A stretch of DNA of 8,221 nt from positions 1-8,221 of the forward strand of contig JALSQA010000358.1 in the NCBI GenBank assembly GCA_026985685.1. Direction: 5' to 3'. This DNA is from Campylobacterales bacterium. GTDB taxonomy: Bacteria; Campylobacterota; Campylobacteria; Campylobacterales; QNZT01. The position numbers were made by a program, and so were the translations under genes. The notes beneath the pieces were generated by a model that saw nothing but the letters and a program-made list of their open reading frames with translations, was not told where the DNA came from and did not search any database. Shown piece by piece: positions 6,401-8,221 of this stretch (the first letter of the stretch is position 1; each line of letters starts with the position of its first letter).

Positions 6401-6613
6401 TGCAAGTGGTTTATCAAGGTAGCGTATATCTTTGAGTGTTACAGTCTGGAGTAAATTTCCTGAAACTTTATTATAACTAATACCTAACTCTTTTGTGGTA
6501 TAATTTATAAACATTGTTAAGCTATTTGGATTTGAAAGGATAAATAAAGCTAATGCTCCAAGTAAGATAAGTACTTCGATCAAACCCAAAAACTGGACAG
6601 TTCTTTTTTTCAA
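3470..6613 (-). CDS. tamB: Translocation and assembly module protein TamB
   Basis: TamB is an inner-membrane anchored, periplasm-spanning AsmA-like/DUF490 protein that partners TamA; the family is tied to outer-membrane protein assembly and phospholipid transport between membranes. Here it has 1047 residues (E. coli TamB is 1259). The N-terminus is KKR followed by one hydrophobic anchor (about 8-26). The long middle is beta-rich and polar, as expected for a hydrophobic-groove beta-taco. The C-terminal domain is recognisable: SEILFSGPILNPYLNIRA, then a DUF490 end (about 949-1047) with GKLGIEVGKKLSKKITLIY, IKVRYKMSDHFESDF and a terminal SGVDIIYKDEY. The TTG start overlaps the tamA stop as TTGA, with AGGA (6622-6625) eight bases upstream. 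The gene sits between tamA and the PLD lipoprotein and is translationally coupled to both. Identity is strong from the C-terminal domain plus the TamA neighbour. Confidence 0.92.
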   Translation of the reverse strand: MKKRTVQFLGLIEVLILLGALALFILSNPNSLTMFINYTTKELGISYNKVSGNLLQTVTLKDIRYLDKPLAKEASINWNIKALFTASIKIDEIIIKDLNIPLTKKWINDLNHKFATKDKTKIKSIPTIEISEVVFSALPFDDGNISVQRIELQANNIKGNLQHIDIGSLSFLTQNNYADITAIAKLQKGVLSFEKLWLEKIDVKKVIKLIDTFKQNDTNKTQNTKSRQTFIKKIKADEIIVNILPLSGGHYFIKNSTITCKQLVSDLKNIDAKHIYIDTSTNIWTFSSDGKIKKNKLYTNAKIDVNETYFKRFVPFFDFKKLNPFTLQMEVDSKELKANIQAKTDSLLIRKYKKYGVSIPKIKAFAQFDFQFLKLDGEINATLKSNYTKDIALNSRIYYHDGFTYDGIARIPQTKALPKLVEKLLKQAQITFYGNTNKITAYLKTPLIKAKYDGANYKKEYLHVSIPSVTPTLFDQNLTKNFNKIKGKFDANIPIDFNHILPLNIDYSLISNALDINGSAKYKKAFNTKANISLSKNTIIKELLPKLKAKALFPMNINLSYTKNQASIQTKAKWINTNISYELKSSACDAVVNLNDQTLNLKGMIDKKFSIYLNSPSLRELQDNFAHIYQFKKLPLDGALFLKTTISDKSKIDTAIKSKWLVYEYKPNHFAFAEKVRLNVSYEKNRLTLHNYYFSTYLDRDRIFFANRPSSANIKNKQIKIVHLWINDALSIKGKYNLSKGLGTLKAFAKNYHYNDLEGNFYFDTKLTMLLQKHLTKVEGFLQLNKGVITYEHRKEHYVQDEDIIIIQKQKKHQEQSKNNIAVDISIKTKTPITYKIPNTKVKIESDLKLWKEPKQKLELLGILRVPKGIHTEGDKEFEIEPSEILFSGPILNPYLNIRAFHESDPYKIYININGQLDAPLINFSSTPYLTQSDILSILLFNSTTNELVSGSQDRSKTAISMFGNAFAKEIVQNFGIKLDKLVLSTTQEGKLGIEVGKKLSKKITLIYINDIVQTIKVRYKMSDHFESDFVFSPDNSGVDIIYKDEY

Positions 6614-8221
6614 AATGATTGTCCTATTTGAAAGTGAAGTGCGTATTGGCTATGGTTTTCAAGATCCATACCTACATCAAATTTGATGGGACCGATGAGG
6701 GTATTGTATCGTAAACCTGTTCCTATGCCGTGTTTGAAATCTAAATTAAATTCTAATGTTCTAGCACTTAAAAGTGTTGAATCCCAAAAAAAAGCAATAT
6801 CTAGTTTTTTATATAAAGGATGGGAAATTTCAACGCTATTATCTATCATAGTACGTCCACCTACTTCCCCACAGTTGGCATCAAATGCACCTAATGTATT
6901 GTATCCATAAGCACGATTTGAAAAAGCACCACCGGCATAAAATAGTTTTGACTCAGGAACTTTGTTTTGTGTTTCACTCAAAAAGCCTAGTTTTGATTTG
7001 AGTGCAATTGTGAATTTATTTAGGGTATAAATCGCTCTTATTTCACTTAAACTTTTGATATATGTTGCATCACTTATGACAAAATGCAAACCAGCTTCAA
7101 AATATTGACTTGCATAAAAACCTTTTTTTGGATTAATCTTAGAATCACGAAAATCTAAGATGATTTGACCAAAAGGATAAAACATATAAAAATCACCAGC
7201 TGAGATATTACAAACATCTTTAAACTTTTTAATTTTAATTTTTTCTATTCCTAGTCCAGTATCAATACTGAACCAATCATAATCTTTTAGCAGATGGAGT
7301 GTTTCTGAAAGTTTTTTCTCTTGAAAGTTTTCAAAAGTAAGATGAGAGTAGACAAATACATTTTTAAAATCAAGATAATAATTATAGTTTGGTACTTTTA
7401 AAAAAGCAGGCCAAAAAAATTCATTTTTCAAAAAACGCTCTTTTTTTGAGTATTTCATATCAAAAGAGAGTTTCCTGGCATCTCCTTGAAAGTTTTTACG
7501 ATTCCATTTCAAAAAAGTTTTCAGACCATAGTTACTCTCATAACCGATACCGATTTCACGGCGGGTAGGGTGTTGTTTGGCATAAAGAATGATATCTGTA
7601 TCTATACGATTTTTCTCTTTTTTTGTACTCAGTTGTATACCGTCAAAAGCTTCAAGTCCTGAGAGCGTACTGTAACTTTTTTTGATTTTGTCTAGTGTGT
7701 AATTATCTCCTTCTCTAAATAAAAGTCTTGAAAAAACTACTTTCTTACTGATACCTTTAGGTGGATGGATGGTTGTTTTACCAAAGATACAGGGGTGGTT
7801 ATGTTCAAGTTTATAATACAAAGCGACACTATTTTTTTTGATATCTACATATGCTTTTGTTTTCAAATCTGCATTACAGTAACCTTTGATTAAAAGGTAC
7901 TCTTTGATCTTTTTTTTGATCTCTACAAATTTAGAAGCTATAAATCGATTTCCTTTTTTGAAGGTTATAAATTTATTGATATTTATATCACTATCAATTG
8001 TTATATTTGTAACATGTACTGCTTTGCCTTCTTTTACTGTAAAAGTAATACTTTGATTATCTTCATTTTTGTTTACAATAGTATGATAAAAACCTTGTGA
8101 ACGATAATAAAAAGATAATGTTTCTTGAAATGAATTTGCAATTTTAGGATTTATTTTGGGATTCGCTTTTTTCCAAAACTCATACCATGAAGGTCTTGGC
8201 AAAGCCAAAGCATCATAAATT
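6610..8221 (-). CDS. tamA: TamA-type Omp85 outer-membrane protein, N-terminus beyond the window
   Basis: This partial gene runs to the right edge. The TTG at 8208 is an internal leucine codon, since the frame continues upstream as YDALALPRPSW, so the signal peptide is not seen. Counting from 8208, there are three POTRA-like modules (about 24-60, 63-136, 138-211), the number TamA carries, then a 16-strand barrel region (about 215-532). Barrel landmarks are LDFRDSKINPKKG (351-363), the loop-6 segment AGGAFSNRAYGY (425-436), and the closing strand GPIKFDVGMDLE...ALHFQIGQSF, which ends in the phenylalanine of the beta-signal. It overlaps tamB by four bases. It inserts in the outer membrane and works with TamB. 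BamA is less likely, because BamA has five POTRA domains and is not coupled to tamB. The operon promoter is outside the window. Confidence 0.9.
   Translation of the reverse strand, partial: IYDALALPRPSWYEFWKKANPKINPKIANSFQETLSFYYRSQGFYHTIVNKNEDNQSITFTVKEGKAVHVTNITIDSDININKFITFKKGNRFIASKFVEIKKKIKEYLLIKGYCNADLKTKAYVDIKKNSVALYYKLEHNHPCIFGKTTIHPPKGISKKVVFSRLLFREGDNYTLDKIKKSYSTLSGLEAFDGIQLSTKKEKNRIDTDIILYAKQHPTRREIGIGYESNYGLKTFLKWNRKNFQGDARKLSFDMKYSKKERFLKNEFFWPAFLKVPNYNYYLDFKNVFVYSHLTFENFQEKKLSETLHLLKDYDWFSIDTGLGIEKIKIKKFKDVCNISAGDFYMFYPFGQIILDFRDSKINPKKGFYASQYFEAGLHFVISDATYIKSLSEIRAIYTLNKFTIALKSKLGFLSETQNKVPESKLFYAGGAFSNRAYGYNTLGAFDANCGEVGGRTMIDNSVEISHPLYKKLDIAFFWDSTLLSARTLEFNLDFKHGIGTGLRYNTLIGPIKFDVGMDLENHSQYALHFQIGQSF
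6622..6625 (-). promoter_or_regulatory. Ribosome binding site that fixes the TTG start of tamB
   Basis: AGGA on the minus strand lies within the last codons of tamA, eight bases before the TTG at 6613. No ATG is available at a suitable distance, so this site supports the TTGA stop/start overlap between tamA and tamB. Confidence 0.6.

Noticed and set aside
5889..6422. Two + strand open frames (65 and 111 codons) with hydrophobic products
   Set aside because: They are antisense to tamB. Hydrophobic residues are expected from the complement of Lys/Asp/Asn-rich, A-rich codons.
6604..6610. Run of seven A on the coding strand just after the tamB start, as a phase-variation tract
   Set aside because: Runs of seven or eight A or T are common across this AT-rich window (for example within tamA near 6785), so there is no reason to single it out.
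6683..6910. Open frame of 75 codons on the + strand
   Set aside because: Antisense to the tamA barrel, with no ribosome site or recognisable domain.
8206..8208. TTG as the start of tamA
   Set aside because: The frame stays open to the window edge with plausible family sequence (YDALALPRPSW), and the protein would lack a signal peptide.

Overview
The window is AT-rich and looks like the chromosome of a flagellated Campylobacterota (epsilonproteobacterial) species, probably a Sulfurimonas/Sulfurovum-type or Campylobacter-like bacterium. The evidence is a CmoB next to a small hotdog-fold gene (as in Campylobacter jejuni Cj0976-Cj0977), a CheZ-like protein, CGATAT-type sigma-28 promoter elements, and the style of the TamA/TamB proteins. 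The genus is inference.

Layout. Positions 3-74 hold the last 23 codons of an unidentified + strand gene. Positions 75-215 are a tail-to-tail gap filled by repeat units. Positions 216-1818 are a leftward cluster: a small cysteine-rich lipoprotein, cmoB (tRNA wobble-uridine carboxymethyltransferase, overlapping the lipoprotein by 26 nt), and a hotdog-fold protein that appears to have its own sigma-28 promoter at the end of cmoB. A 74-nt divergent gap separates this cluster from a rightward gene for a short CheZ-like protein, again preceded by a CGATAT box. Positions 2262-2445 are a second tail-to-tail gap with a likely terminator and two more units of the same repeat. From 2446 to the right edge runs a leftward operon: tamA (N-terminus beyond the window), tamB (4-nt overlap) and a two-HKD phospholipase D-like lipoprotein (11-nt overlap with tamB).

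How the genes fit together. TamA (outer-membrane Omp85 barrel) and TamB (inner-membrane anchored, periplasm-spanning) form the translocation and assembly module, linked to outer-membrane protein insertion and phospholipid transport. The tightly coupled PLD-superfamily lipoprotein would sit in the same envelope space. The CheZ-like gene and the hotdog gene may both belong to the late flagellar/motility regulon. The most unusual non-coding feature is a modular hairpin repeat. It occurs as an inverted pair in one convergent gap and as a tandem pair in the other, an arrangement resembling REP/BIME elements. No RNA genes, insertion sequences or CRISPR arrays were seen.
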